DNA from: UBA7330 sp965243485
Lineage (GTDB): Bacteria > Bacteroidota > Bacteroidia > Cytophagales > Cyclobacteriaceae
Reading direction: 5' to 3'
DNA length: 64,000 nucleotides
NCBI GenBank assembly: GCA_965243485.1
Contig: CBDEVP010000001.1
Span: forward strand, 4,960,001-5,024,000
The notes under the pieces are model-generated. The model saw only the letters and a list, made by a program, of their open reading frames with translations, had not been told where the DNA came from and made no database searches. The position numbers were made by a program, and so were the translations under genes. Shown piece by piece: positions 7,773 to 15,844 of the stretch (positions are counted from its first letter, which is position 1; every line of letters starts with the position of its first letter).

Positions 7773-9230
7773 ATGGAGTTGATCAAAGATATAGGAATAC
7801 TGGACCGGAAAGAGGAAGATCTTTGTGAGGTCAGAATCTCCAAAGAGGGGGATAAGAACGCTTCAAAAAAGCTATATATCGAAAGCTATGGATGTCAGAT
7901 GAACTTCTCGGACAGCGAGATCGTCACATCCATCTTAAAGAAAGAAGGATTTGACACCACCAGTGCTTTTGAGCAGGCCGATGTGATCCTTTTAAATACC
8001 TGTTCGATCCGGGAAAAGGCCGAACAGACCATCAGAAAGCGACTGAAGCAATTCAATCAGATCAAGGAAGATCGTCCGGAGATCACTATTGGTGTATTGG
8101 GATGTATGGCTGAACGCCTCAAGTCCAAACTTCTTGATGAAGAAAAGATTGTAGACCTCGTGGCCGGTCCTGATGCTTACCGGGACCTGCCAAACCTGGT
8201 TCAAAAGGCCGAAGAAGGCGATCGCGGAGTGAATACGTTCCTTTCCAGGGAAGAAACCTATGCCGACATATCCCCTGTCCGGCTCAACTCAAACGGTGTC
8301 ACTGCATTCATCTCCATCATGCGGGGATGTGACAACATGTGTTCTTTCTGTGTGGTACCCTTTACCCGGGGCCGGGAACGCAGCCGGGATCCCTATTCCA
8401 TCATAAATGAAGCCCGGGAATTGTTCGATAATGGATACAGGGAGGTAACCCTGTTGGGCCAGAATGTTGATTCGTATAAATGGTCTGCAACAGAAAACAA
8501 TAAGGCCCGTCTGGAGAAAAACGAAGGATCCACTGAAATTGTCAATTTCGCCGGTCTGCTGGAAATGGTAGCCAGGGTGCATCCTGATCTCAGGGTAAGA
8601 TTCTCCACCTCGCATCCGAAGGACATTACCGATGAAGTGCTTCATACCATGAAGCGATATGAAAACATTTGCAACTATATCCATCTACCGGCTCAAAGTG
8701 GAAATTCCAGGGTGCTTGAGCTGATGAACCGCACCTACGACCGTGACTGGTACATCAACCGTGTGGATGCCATCAGGGAGATCCTTGGGCAGGATTGCGG
8801 AATCAGCTCCGACATGATCGCAGGATTCTGTACCGAAACAGAAGAAGAGCATAAGGATACCCTTTCACTGATGGATTATGTGCAGTACGATTTCTCATAC
8901 ATGTTTTTCTACTCCGAGAGGCCCGGAACCCTTGCTGCCAAGAAATATGCAGATGATATCCCCCTTGAAGTGAAAAAAAGGAGGCTTCAGGAGATCATCA
9001 CCAAACAGCAGGCAATATCCCTGGCAAGAAATCGTCAGGACATAGGTAAGACATTCAGGGTATTGATAGAAGGTACCAGCAAAAAATCAGAAGCCCAGCT
9101 CCAGGGTCGAAACTCAGCCAACAAAGTGATTGTTTTTGATGCAGGAGATTACCGAAAGGGACAATATGTCGATGTTAAAGTAAATGAGTGTACCGCAGCC
9201 ACACTCCTTGGTGAGGTAGTACAGGGATGA
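7773..9230 (+). CDS. miaB: tRNA-2-methylthio-N6-dimethylallyladenosine synthase MiaB
   Basis: A 485-residue radical SAM methylthiotransferase that adds a methylthio group to N6-isopentenyl-A37 of tRNAs reading UNN codons. The N-terminal UPF0004 domain has the three cluster Cys (YIESYGCQMN, LLNTCSIRE, VLGCMAERL). The radical SAM site is RGCDNMCSFCVVPFTRG (CxxxCxxC). The C-terminal TRAM domain spans about residues 420-482. About 30 charged residues precede the usual start of the fold. It overlaps the next gene by ATGA, so the operon is coupled. Confidence 0.97.
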   Translation: MELIKDIGILDRKEEDLCEVRISKEGDKNASKKLYIESYGCQMNFSDSEIVTSILKKEGFDTTSAFEQADVILLNTCSIREKAEQTIRKRLKQFNQIKEDRPEITIGVLGCMAERLKSKLLDEEKIVDLVAGPDAYRDLPNLVQKAEEGDRGVNTFLSREETYADISPVRLNSNGVTAFISIMRGCDNMCSFCVVPFTRGRERSRDPYSIINEARELFDNGYREVTLLGQNVDSYKWSATENNKARLEKNEGSTEIVNFAGLLEMVARVHPDLRVRFSTSHPKDITDEVLHTMKRYENICNYIHLPAQSGNSRVLELMNRTYDRDWYINRVDAIREILGQDCGISSDMIAGFCTETEEEHKDTLSLMDYVQYDFSYMFFYSERPGTLAAKKYADDIPLEVKKRRLQEIITKQQAISLARNRQDIGKTFRVLIEGTSKKSEAQLQGRNSANKVIVFDAGDYRKGQYVDVKVNECTAATLLGEVVQG

Positions 9231-10495
9231 ATTATCAGATAGATTCGGAAATACAATCGGTCAAGCAGCGGTTTGAGATCATTGGCAATGCGCCGCAGCT
9301 CAACAATGCGATCAGGGTGGCAATACAGGTCGCTCCAACGGATATGAGCGTGCTGATCACCGGGGAAAGCGGTGCCGGTAAGGAATCTTTCTCCAAGATC
9401 ATCCATAGTCTTTCCCACCGAAAGCATGGACAGTTCATAGCCATCAACTGCGGGGCAATCCCTGAAGGCACCATAGACTCTGAACTTTTTGGTCATGAAA
9501 AGGGAGCATTTACCGGTGCACACGAATCCAGAAAAGGATATTTTGAGGTCACGGATGGAGGTACCATCTTCCTCGATGAGATCGGCGAGATGCCTGTAAG
9601 TACGCAGGCCAGGCTGCTGAGAGTGCTGGAAAACGGAGAATTTATCAAAGTAGGATCTTCCAAAGTGATCAAATCGGATGTAAGGGTCATTGCCGCCACC
9701 AACATCGATCTTTCCGAGGAAATTAAGACCGGAAAATTCAGGGAAGACCTTTTTTACCGGTTAAACACCGTGCCTATCAAAGTACCGGCGTTGAGGGAGC
9801 GCGGTGACGATGTCTTGCTGCTTTTCAGAAAATTTGCTGTCGATTTCTCCGACACCTACCACATCAAGCCGCTTGCCCTGACGGATGATGCGAAAGAATT
9901 TATCAAGACCTACCGCTTTCCCGGAAACATCCGGCAATTGAAAAACCTGGTGGAACAGATGAGTGTACTGGAGATGGAGCGTGACATCACCAGGGATACG
10001 CTCATCAGGTATTTACCAAAAACATCTCCTAACCTGCCCGCTTTACTTGAGAAATCCAAAAATGGCGACAGCAACTTTTCAGAAAGAGACATCCTCTATA
10101 AGATCCTGTTTGAAATGCGTCAGGATGTGAATGAGATGAAAAAACTGATCCACGACATTCTTAAAGATGACCGTTCCAGGACTGAAATTTTATCACGTCA
10201 CGAGCGTTTATTCAACGATATGGGGTCATTACCTGCCAAAATCCAGGAAGAAGATCCCGATTTCGAACCTTTGGTGATCAACCCTTTGGAAAATGATTCA
10301 AACGAAGAGGAGTTTGAGGACATCACACATGAGACCGAGGACGATTCCCTGTCGCTGGAAAAGAAAGAGAAAGAAATGATCATCAGGGCATTGAAAAAGA
10401 ACAGCAACAAAAGAAAATATGCAGCACAGGACCTGGGGATCTCAGAACGGACACTCTATAGAAAAATCAAGCAGTATGAAATTGATAGCGAGTAG
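9227..10495 (+). CDS. Sigma-54-interacting transcriptional activator (AAA+ and Fis-type HTH, no sensor domain)
   Basis: A 422-residue sigma-54 activator. The AAA+ domain starts almost at once (about residues 10-245): Walker A GESGAGKESF, the sigma-54 contact loop GAFTGA, Walker B GTIFLDEIGEMP, arginine fingers near FREDLFYRLN. A variable acidic linker (about 270-370) follows, then a Fis HTH ending in KRKYAAQDLGISERTLYRKIKQY. There is no REC, GAF or PAS domain, so activity must be set by amount or partner. The gene starts inside the miaB stop codon. In Bacteroidota this gene commonly sits between miaB and lptE; its targets are not evident. Confidence 0.93.
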   Translation: MNYQIDSEIQSVKQRFEIIGNAPQLNNAIRVAIQVAPTDMSVLITGESGAGKESFSKIIHSLSHRKHGQFIAINCGAIPEGTIDSELFGHEKGAFTGAHESRKGYFEVTDGGTIFLDEIGEMPVSTQARLLRVLENGEFIKVGSSKVIKSDVRVIAATNIDLSEEIKTGKFREDLFYRLNTVPIKVPALRERGDDVLLLFRKFAVDFSDTYHIKPLALTDDAKEFIKTYRFPGNIRQLKNLVEQMSVLEMERDITRDTLIRYLPKTSPNLPALLEKSKNGDSNFSERDILYKILFEMRQDVNEMKKLIHDILKDDRSRTEILSRHERLFNDMGSLPAKIQEEDPDFEPLVINPLENDSNEEEFEDITHETEDDSLSLEKKEKEMIIRALKKNSNKRKYAAQDLGISERTLYRKIKQYEIDSE

Positions 10496-11000
10496 CCTGG
10501 CCCTGATGGCTATCCTTCTGCCTACAGGCTGTGGCATATATACTTTCTCAGGAGCTTCCATTTCACCGGATATCAAGACCATTTCCATCCTTAACTTCCC
10601 AAATGAAGCCACCCTGGGGCCCTCTACCATGAGCGTAACATTCACTGAGAAGATCAAGGATTATTACCAGCAAAACACAAACCTGAGCATCGTGGATGAG
10701 AACGGTGACCTGCAGATTGAAGGATACATAGCTGAGTACCGGGTAACACCCGTAGCCGCTTCCGCCTCCAGAGATCAGAACCAGGGAGATTTTGCCAGCC
10801 TTACCAGGGTATCCATCGATGTATTTGCCAGCTATGTAAATACACAGAATGATGAGTTCAATTTTGAGAAAACCTTCTCATTTTTTGTTGATTTTGATCA
10901 AAACAGGACAGATCTTTCATCCAATGAACAGCAATTCGTCGAAGAAATCTTTGATCAAATAATTTTTGATATCTTTAATGCATCAGTAGCGAATTGGTAA
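10476..11000 (+). CDS. lptE: LptE family outer-membrane LPS assembly lipoprotein
   Basis: About 174 residues from ATG 10476, which lies inside the 3' end of the activator gene (20-base overlap). I chose this start because it gives a clean lipoprotein signal, MKLIASSLALMAILLPTGC, with Cys at the lipobox. The mature part (YTFSGASISPDIKTISILNF, then a long two-helix, beta-sheet domain) matches the Bacteroidota LptE family. LptE plugs the LptD barrel that inserts lipopolysaccharide into the outer membrane. The neighbouring order miaB, activator, lptE, secG is typical for this phylum and supports the call. Confidence 0.88.
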   Translation: MKLIASSLALMAILLPTGCGIYTFSGASISPDIKTISILNFPNEATLGPSTMSVTFTEKIKDYYQQNTNLSIVDENGDLQIEGYIAEYRVTPVAASASRDQNQGDFASLTRVSIDVFASYVNTQNDEFNFEKTFSFFVDFDQNRTDLSSNEQQFVEEIFDQIIFDIFNASVANW

Positions 11001-11039
11001 AATTCTTAAATTTGGACTATCACCCTAGCTGGAAAAACT

Positions 11040-12158
11040 GTGAATAGACAGAAATTCATTGAGTTTTTGAACAATCCAGGCGAGTTGAACGAACACAATC
11101 TTGCCGAGCTGGATGATCTGGTGACAGAACACCCTTACTTTCAGGCAGGTCGTGCACTGGAAGCCAAAGGCAACCGCTTACTTAAGACCCGCGTTGCCGG
11201 AAAGAAAACCGCCTCGGCCGCTGTTTATTCCACCAACCGGATCCTGCTCAAAAAGTATCTCGGAGGCAAAGGGGCTGTGGAAAAACAACCTCAAAAGAGC
11301 GTGTATGTGCCCAAACAGGCGGCCACAGAATCGCCGACCCCAATGCATATACCGATTGGACAGGTTCCATCAGAAGCAAGGGAATTCGAGCCTTCACCAG
11401 GATCTTCTTCGATCGATCAATTGATCTACAGCCTGAAGCAGGACATGAAAGAGCTGGAAAAGTCCCGTGCCAAATACATAGAGGTCACCCGTAAGATCGA
11501 AGAAGAAGAAGCGGTGGAAAATGCCGTAAAAAGAGCTACCGGGAACGTGGGTTCTTCAACCGGAAAAAAGTCAGGTGGGCCAGCATCCAAAACCTCCCGA
11601 ACATCATCTCCGAAAAAGAGCACGGCGAAAGCTAAATCGGACACAGCTAAAAAGACAACAAAAAGCAAAACCGGCACAACCAAATCCGGATCGAAAGGGA
11701 CAACTTCACGAACTACCAAATCGTCCTCAGCCAGCAAGGCCACGGCTTCCAAAAAAGCTGTGACTGCTAAAAAAACTACAACTACCAAGAAGACCGGCAC
11801 AAAAACAGCGGGCAAAAAAAACACGACTAAATCTACCCCCGGGAAAAGCTCATCCGGCACATCCAGGGCCACCAAATCATCAAAAAAAGAAGATGGCGAA
11901 GGAGAAAATCAGCGTGAACTGATCGATCAGTTCATCAGAAAAAACCCCTCATTCAAGCCAGGGAACGAATCAAAAATTCAGGAGGATCTCTCAGTAGAAA
12001 GTACGACCTTACCTGAAGATCTGGGTTCTGAGTATCTGGCAGAAATTTTTCTTGGCCAGGGTAAAAAAGAACAAGCCATAAAAATATACAACTCTCTGAT
12101 GTTGAGATTCCCTGAAAAAAAAGCTTACTTTGCGGGCAGAATTAAAAAAATCGAGTAG
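11040..12158 (+). CDS. Hypothetical protein with histone-like Lys/Ser/Thr-rich middle and TPR-like C-terminus
   Basis: A 372-residue protein that starts at GTG 11040; no ATG fits. The N-terminus (MNRQKFIEFLNNPGELNEHN, then LVTEHPYFQAGRALEAK) resembles a helical, TPR-like repeat seen in Bacteroidota proteins at this locus. Residues about 175-285 are almost only K, S, T, A and G (for example AKKTTKSKTGTTKSGSKG), like histone H1 or AlgP tails. The C-terminus (YLAEIFLGQGKKEQAIKIYN) is one TPR-like helix pair. No signal peptide is seen. It lies between lptE and secG, with 2 bases to secG. Function is unknown; the basic tract could bind nucleic acid or membranes. Confidence 0.8.
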   Translation: MNRQKFIEFLNNPGELNEHNLAELDDLVTEHPYFQAGRALEAKGNRLLKTRVAGKKTASAAVYSTNRILLKKYLGGKGAVEKQPQKSVYVPKQAATESPTPMHIPIGQVPSEAREFEPSPGSSSIDQLIYSLKQDMKELEKSRAKYIEVTRKIEEEEAVENAVKRATGNVGSSTGKKSGGPASKTSRTSSPKKSTAKAKSDTAKKTTKSKTGTTKSGSKGTTSRTTKSSSASKATASKKAVTAKKTTTTKKTGTKTAGKKNTTKSTPGKSSSGTSRATKSSKKEDGEGENQRELIDQFIRKNPSFKPGNESKIQEDLSVESTTLPEDLGSEYLAEIFLGQGKKEQAIKIYNSLMLRFPEKKAYFAGRIKKIE

Positions 12159-12160
12159 GG

Positions 12161-12565
12161 ATGTACGCATTAATTGTAGGAGTAATCATTTTAGTGGCCC
12201 TTTTGCTGGTGTTGGTTGTCTTGGCTCAGAATCCCAAAGGCGGAGGACTGTCCAGCCAGTTTGGCGGGGGCGGCACTTCACAGATCATGGGCGTGAAAAA
12301 GACCGGGGACCTTTTGGAGAGACTTACCTGGGGATTTGCCATCGCACTTTTAGTGCTTACCCTTTCCACTAATTTCTTCCTCACCGATGCACAAAATGCC
12401 GGTGCTCCGACCAGTCCCAACATTGAAAATGCAAGGGATCAGTCAGCTTTACCTCCCCCATCTTTTCAACCTTCTCAATCCCAGGATAATAGTGGTCTGG
12501 AAGGACTTGACACGGAAGGGGGCGACCTTGAAGAACTTCAGATCCTCACAGACTCCGTCCAATAA
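12161..12565 (+). CDS. secG: Preprotein translocase subunit SecG
   Basis: A 134-residue protein with two transmembrane helices (about residues 2-22 and 56-75). Between them is the SecG signature QNPKGGGLSSQFGGGG followed by GVKKTGDLLERLTW. SecG assists SecYEG in moving unfolded proteins across the inner membrane. The acidic C-terminal tail is longer than in Escherichia coli SecG, as is common in Bacteroidota. It is the last gene of the rightward miaB unit and meets a leftward gene 4 bases later, so no room remains for a separate terminator. Confidence 0.93.
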   Translation: MYALIVGVIILVALLLVLVVLAQNPKGGGLSSQFGGGGTSQIMGVKKTGDLLERLTWGFAIALLVLTLSTNFFLTDAQNAGAPTSPNIENARDQSALPPPSFQPSQSQDNSGLEGLDTEGGDLEELQILTDSVQ

Positions 12566-12569
12566 AATC

Positions 12570-13283
12570 CTAAGCCACGGATAAATGTCTTACCAGTAGC
12601 CTTTTGGCTATAGGAAGTACCGTTTGTGATACCGGAAACTTCAATTTACTGACGATCAGATACGTGGCAGGATTGGGTAAGTAACTGTACCGCCTGACGA
12701 GATCAAGTTTGATCGTTTCGAAAGTTCTGGATATCGACCTCATCTCCTGACCGATGTATTCGGTGCTGATCGCCCGGTAACTTTCATCAGCCTTTTCAAA
12801 CATTTTCAGCTGATAGCGAAAAATATTTACGTCGCTTCCTGCATCCTGATTAAGCAATAAGTACCCCTCCTGCTTGTAAATGGGGATTAAACCGATGGAA
12901 CTCAGCTCCAGGTTTTGCTCCACAAATTCATACAGCTCCTTCCCCTCATTGATCCGCTGTTCCATTTTCGGGATGGCAAAGGAAATGATGTCCTCGATCT
13001 CATTCATCACCTCCCCATCATACACAAGTTTCTTGTACATGAATTTCAGTTTTTTAAAATCCGCTTTGGTGATGGATTTGGGAAAAGACTCATAAATGAG
13101 CTCCTTATTCGCTTTTACCTGTAATAAATTTTTGTAGTGAAAAACAAGGTCAGAAAAGAAGGGATAAAGTTTGGTCTCATCAAACCTTTCCCTGATGGTC
13201 TTCAGATAGGCCAGCAGAATATACTTTTTGAATTCGTAATCAATGATCCCATCGGTTAACCAGTCGTGTTTTAACTCATTCAT
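12570..13283 (-). CDS. Hypothetical protein, conserved-looking, about 237 residues
   Basis: I do not recognise a family. The ATG at 13283 (MNELKHDWLTDG...) fits better than the longer frame from 13340, whose extra residues look like untranslated leader. The protein is soluble, mixed alpha-helical and charged, with the N-terminal part IIDYEFKKYILLAYLKTIRERF and a central FAIPKMEQRINEGKELYEFVEQ helix. No signal peptide or membrane segment is seen. It is the only leftward gene between secG and groES, breaking the otherwise common secG-groES order, and converges on secG with a 4-base gap. Confidence 0.7.
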   Translation of the reverse strand: MNELKHDWLTDGIIDYEFKKYILLAYLKTIRERFDETKLYPFFSDLVFHYKNLLQVKANKELIYESFPKSITKADFKKLKFMYKKLVYDGEVMNEIEDIISFAIPKMEQRINEGKELYEFVEQNLELSSIGLIPIYKQEGYLLLNQDAGSDVNIFRYQLKMFEKADESYRAISTEYIGQEMRSISRTFETIKLDLVRRYSYLPNPATYLIVSKLKFPVSQTVLPIAKRLLVRHLSVA

Positions 13284-13467
13284 ACCAGTTTGCTTTTTGA
13301 ATTCACCTCTTAAAATAATCAGGAAATACCCATAATGCAAGCAATATCGGTGTGAGATCCATAATTGCTGAATACCGGCTATTGTGGTCTGTGAATCACA
13401 AGCGGACAGCCTGGCGGGAGGTAAAGATCATGGCAATATGGCTGCAATCAGGAAATGGCAAACTGTC

Positions 13468-13484
13468 AGTGATGACACATCACT
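13468..13484. promoter_or_regulatory. Perfect inverted repeat AGTGATG-ACA-CATCACT upstream of groES
   Basis: A perfect 7-bp inverted repeat with a 3-base spacer, 148 bases before groES. It overlaps a second repeat, TGTCA-GTGA-TGACA at 13464-13477. Both are candidate binding sites for a heat-shock regulator (inference). Confidence 0.45.
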
Positions 13485-13494
13485 AAAAATTACA

Positions 13495-13509
13495 CTGATA
13501 TTTTGTCAG
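13495..13509. promoter_or_regulatory. Inverted repeat CTGATA-TTT-TGTCAG upstream of groES
   Basis: A 6-bp inverted repeat with one mismatch and a 3-base spacer. It shares spacing and most bases with the repeat in front of miaB (7722-7736). It may be an operator or part of the promoter. Confidence 0.45.
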
Positions 13510-13631
13510 TCTTTTCTGCCAAATTCAACCAAAAACGATCCATTTTCAGGTCTGGCACACAAAGTGTTCAATTGGCCACGTAGATCAAATCAAGTTTAAA
13601 TAAAACTTAACCATATAAAACGATTAAACAT

Positions 13632-13910
13632 ATGTCAAAACTAAGTTTCAAACCATTAGCCGACAGGGTTCTGGTAGAGCCGGCTGCAGCTGAAGAAAAG
13701 ACTGCTTCAGGGATCATCATTCCTGACACAGCTAAAGAGAAACCTCAGAGAGGTGCGATTGTAGCTGTTGGTACTGGTAAGAAAGACGAACCACTTAATG
13801 TTAAAGTAGGTGACCAGGTACTTTATGGAAAATATTCAGGAACAGAGATCACCATTGATGGTACTGAATACCTGATCATGAAGGAATCTGACATTTACGG
13901 AATTATTTAA
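13632..13910 (+). CDS. groES: Co-chaperonin GroES
   Basis: A 92-residue GroES of normal length. KPLADRVLVEPAAAEEKTA opens the fold, SGIIIPDTAKEKPQRG is the mobile loop that docks on GroEL, and GTEITIDGTEYLIMKESDI closes the barrel. It forms the heptameric lid of the chaperonin chamber. groEL follows after 26 bases, so both share a promoter, and inverted repeats upstream suggest stress control. No unusual residue was noticed. Confidence 0.98.
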   Translation: MSKLSFKPLADRVLVEPAAAEEKTASGIIIPDTAKEKPQRGAIVAVGTGKKDEPLNVKVGDQVLYGKYSGTEITIDGTEYLIMKESDIYGII

Positions 13911-13936
13911 AAACCCAAAACTAAAGATTAAGAAAA

Positions 13937-15574
13937 ATGGCAAAAGATATATTTTTTGACACCGATGCCAGGGATAGTTTAAAAACAGGAGTTGACATCC
14001 TTGCGGATGCAGTAAAAGTAACCCTGGGACCTAAAGGACGAAACGTAATCCTTGACAAAAAATTCGGAGCTCCATCTGTAACCAAAGATGGTGTTTCAGT
14101 AGCAAAGGAAATCGAGCTGAAAGAGCCTATCGAAAATATGGGCGCTCAGCTGGTTAAAGAAGTAGCTTCCAAAACTGCTGATGATGCAGGAGACGGAACC
14201 ACTACTGCCACAGTTTTGACACAAGCAATATTCAGCCACGGAATCAAAAACGTAGCTGCCGGTGCAAATCCGATGGATCTGAAAAGAGGTATTGACAAAG
14301 CGGTTGCCGCTGTTGTTGAAGACCTTAGAAAACAATCCAAAACCATCAACACTTCTGAGGAGATCTCTCAGGTAGCTGCCGTATCAGCTAACAATGACCC
14401 TGAAATTGGTAAGATGATCGCTGATGCGATGGATAAAGTGGGTAAAGATGGTGTAATCACTGTTGAGGAAGCAAAAGGCACTGAGACAGAGGTTAAAACT
14501 GTTGAAGGTATGCAATTCGACAGAGGATATCTTTCTCCATACTTTGTGACCAACACAGAGAAAATGGAAGCAGAGCTGGACAACCCTTACATCCTGATCT
14601 ACGACAAGAAGATCTCCAACATGAAGGAGTTACTTCCTGTGCTTGAAGCTACTGCACAGACAGGTAAGCCTTTGTTGATCATTGCCGAGGATGTAGAAGG
14701 CGAAGCACTTGCTACCCTTGTAGTAAACAAGATCAGAGGTTCACTGAAAATCGCTGCTGTAAAAGCACCTGGATTTGGTGACAGAAGAAAAGCCATGCTG
14801 GAAGACATCGCTGTGCTTACAGGTGGTACTGTGATCTCTGAAGAAAGAGGCTACAAGCTGGAAAATGCAACACTTGATTCTCTTGGTCAGGCTGAGAAGA
14901 TCAACATCGACAAAGACAACACTACCATCGTAAATGGTGCCGGTGACAAGAAAGAGATCGAAGGCAGGATCAACCAGATCAAGCAGCAGATCGAAAACAC
15001 TACTTCAGACTACGACAGGGAAAAGCTTCAGGAAAGACTGGCTAAGCTATCTGGCGGTGTGGCCATCCTTTACATAGGTGCTGCCACTGAAGTGGAAATG
15101 AAGGAAAAGAAAGACCGTGTGGATGATGCGCTTCACGCAACAAGAGCGGCTGTACAGGAAGGTATCGTTGCCGGTGGTGGCGTGGCCTTTATCAGAGCCA
15201 TGAAGTCTCTTGAAAAAATGAAGCTGGAAAACCTTGATCAGAATACCGGCGTAAAAATCGTTCATCAGGCGATCCAGTCACCACTGAGAACCATCGTGGA
15301 AAATGCCGGTGGTGAAGCTTCAGTTGTTGTAAATGAAGTGATCAACGGTAAAGATGATTACGGATACAACGCATCTACAGGCGAGTATGTGAACATGTTC
15401 AAGGCAGGGATCATCGACCCTACCAAAGTGACAAGATTAGCACTTGAAAATGCTGCATCTATCGCTTCACTGCTGTTGACTACCGAGGCTGTGGTAGCTG
15501 ATCATCCTGAGAAAGAACCTGCTGGCGGCGCACCAGGCGGAATGCCAGGCGGCGGCATGGGTGGAATGATGTAA
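13937..15574 (+). CDS. groEL: Chaperonin GroEL
   Basis: A 545-residue GroEL that is complete. VTLGPKGRNVILDKKFGAP and DDAGDGTTTATVL are the ATP-binding signatures, AAVKAPGFGDRRKAML is the apical-hinge motif and the C-terminus is the GGM-rich tail GGMPGGGMGGMM. It folds proteins in an ATP-driven tetradecamer with GroES. Codon use leans to common AAA/AAC/GGT-type codons, as in highly expressed genes. An intrinsic terminator begins 25 bases after the stop. Confidence 0.99.
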   Translation: MAKDIFFDTDARDSLKTGVDILADAVKVTLGPKGRNVILDKKFGAPSVTKDGVSVAKEIELKEPIENMGAQLVKEVASKTADDAGDGTTTATVLTQAIFSHGIKNVAAGANPMDLKRGIDKAVAAVVEDLRKQSKTINTSEEISQVAAVSANNDPEIGKMIADAMDKVGKDGVITVEEAKGTETEVKTVEGMQFDRGYLSPYFVTNTEKMEAELDNPYILIYDKKISNMKELLPVLEATAQTGKPLLIIAEDVEGEALATLVVNKIRGSLKIAAVKAPGFGDRRKAMLEDIAVLTGGTVISEERGYKLENATLDSLGQAEKINIDKDNTTIVNGAGDKKEIEGRINQIKQQIENTTSDYDREKLQERLAKLSGGVAILYIGAATEVEMKEKKDRVDDALHATRAAVQEGIVAGGGVAFIRAMKSLEKMKLENLDQNTGVKIVHQAIQSPLRTIVENAGGEASVVVNEVINGKDDYGYNASTGEYVNMFKAGIIDPTKVTRLALENAASIASLLLTTEAVVADHPEKEPAGGAPGGMPGGGMGGMM

Positions 15575-15598
15575 GATCATAAACTCAGATATATATTA

Positions 15599-15631
15599 TA
15601 CCCTGGCGGGCTTCCGTCAGGGTATTTTTTT
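15599..15631 (+). terminator. Intrinsic terminator of groESL
   Basis: An 11-bp stem, TACCCTGGCGG / CCGTCAGGGTA (one G-U pair), with a GCTT loop and followed by seven T. It sits 25 bases after the groEL stop. Confidence 0.9.
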
Positions 15632-15678
15632 GATCGCATATTTTATCCACGGATTACCCACTCCCCGGTTCGTATCCT

Positions 15679-15699
15679 CACCATAGCCGTCAACTTAAG
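15679..15699. repeat. Outer inverted repeat (left) of the transposase module
   Basis: CACCATAGCCGTCAACTTAAG. The reverse complement of 16423-16443 matches it at 20 of 21 positions. With its partner it brackets the transposase gene at 15845-16306. Confidence 0.8.
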
Positions 15700-15773
15700 A
15701 GTCTATCAAATACAATATTTATTATATGATCTTAATGACGATATCATTTACACACAAAACGGTGTATATTGTA

Positions 15774-15791
15774 ATCCCGAAGGGATGAAAT
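15774..15791. repeat. Middle inverted repeat (left), ATCCCGAAGGGATGAAAT
   Basis: A palindrome-containing 18-mer (TCCCGAAGGGA). Its reverse complement recurs on the other side at 16354-16392, where it is interrupted by a second palindrome. Confidence 0.75.
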
Positions 15792-15820
15792 AATTATAGA
15801 TCATATTATTTAAGCAAAAA

Positions 15821-15840
15821 CAACTCCGAAGGAGTGACAT
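15821..15840. repeat. Inner inverted repeat (left), CAACTCCGAAGGAGTGACAT
   Basis: A hairpin, CTCC-GAA-GGAG, 5 bases before the transposase start. Its reverse complement matches 16303-16322, just at the stop codon, at 17 of 20 positions. Confidence 0.7.
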
Positions 15841-15844
15841 TATC

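Larger units (their letters stand above)
13284..13631. other. Intergenic region upstream of groES with inverted repeats
   Basis: A 348-base interval between a leftward gene start and groES, without coding potential. It holds inverted repeats at 13464-13477, 13468-13484 and 13495-13509, which make it a likely heat-shock control region. No CIRCE element (TTAGCACTC-N9-GAGTGCTAA) and no convincing sigma-54 site were seen. A near match to the -7 box is TATTTTG within the last repeat. Confidence 0.55.

Noticed and set aside
11426..11875. A 149-residue open frame on the - strand, rich in Val, Leu and Phe
   Set aside because: It is the antisense of the Lys/Ser/Thr-rich tract of the gene at 11040; the composition follows from that tract and there is no family match.
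13540..13570. A possible sigma-54 promoter (TCTGGCACACAAAGTGTTCA) upstream of groES
   Set aside because: The GG of the -24 element is present but the GC at -12 is missing at the right spacing.
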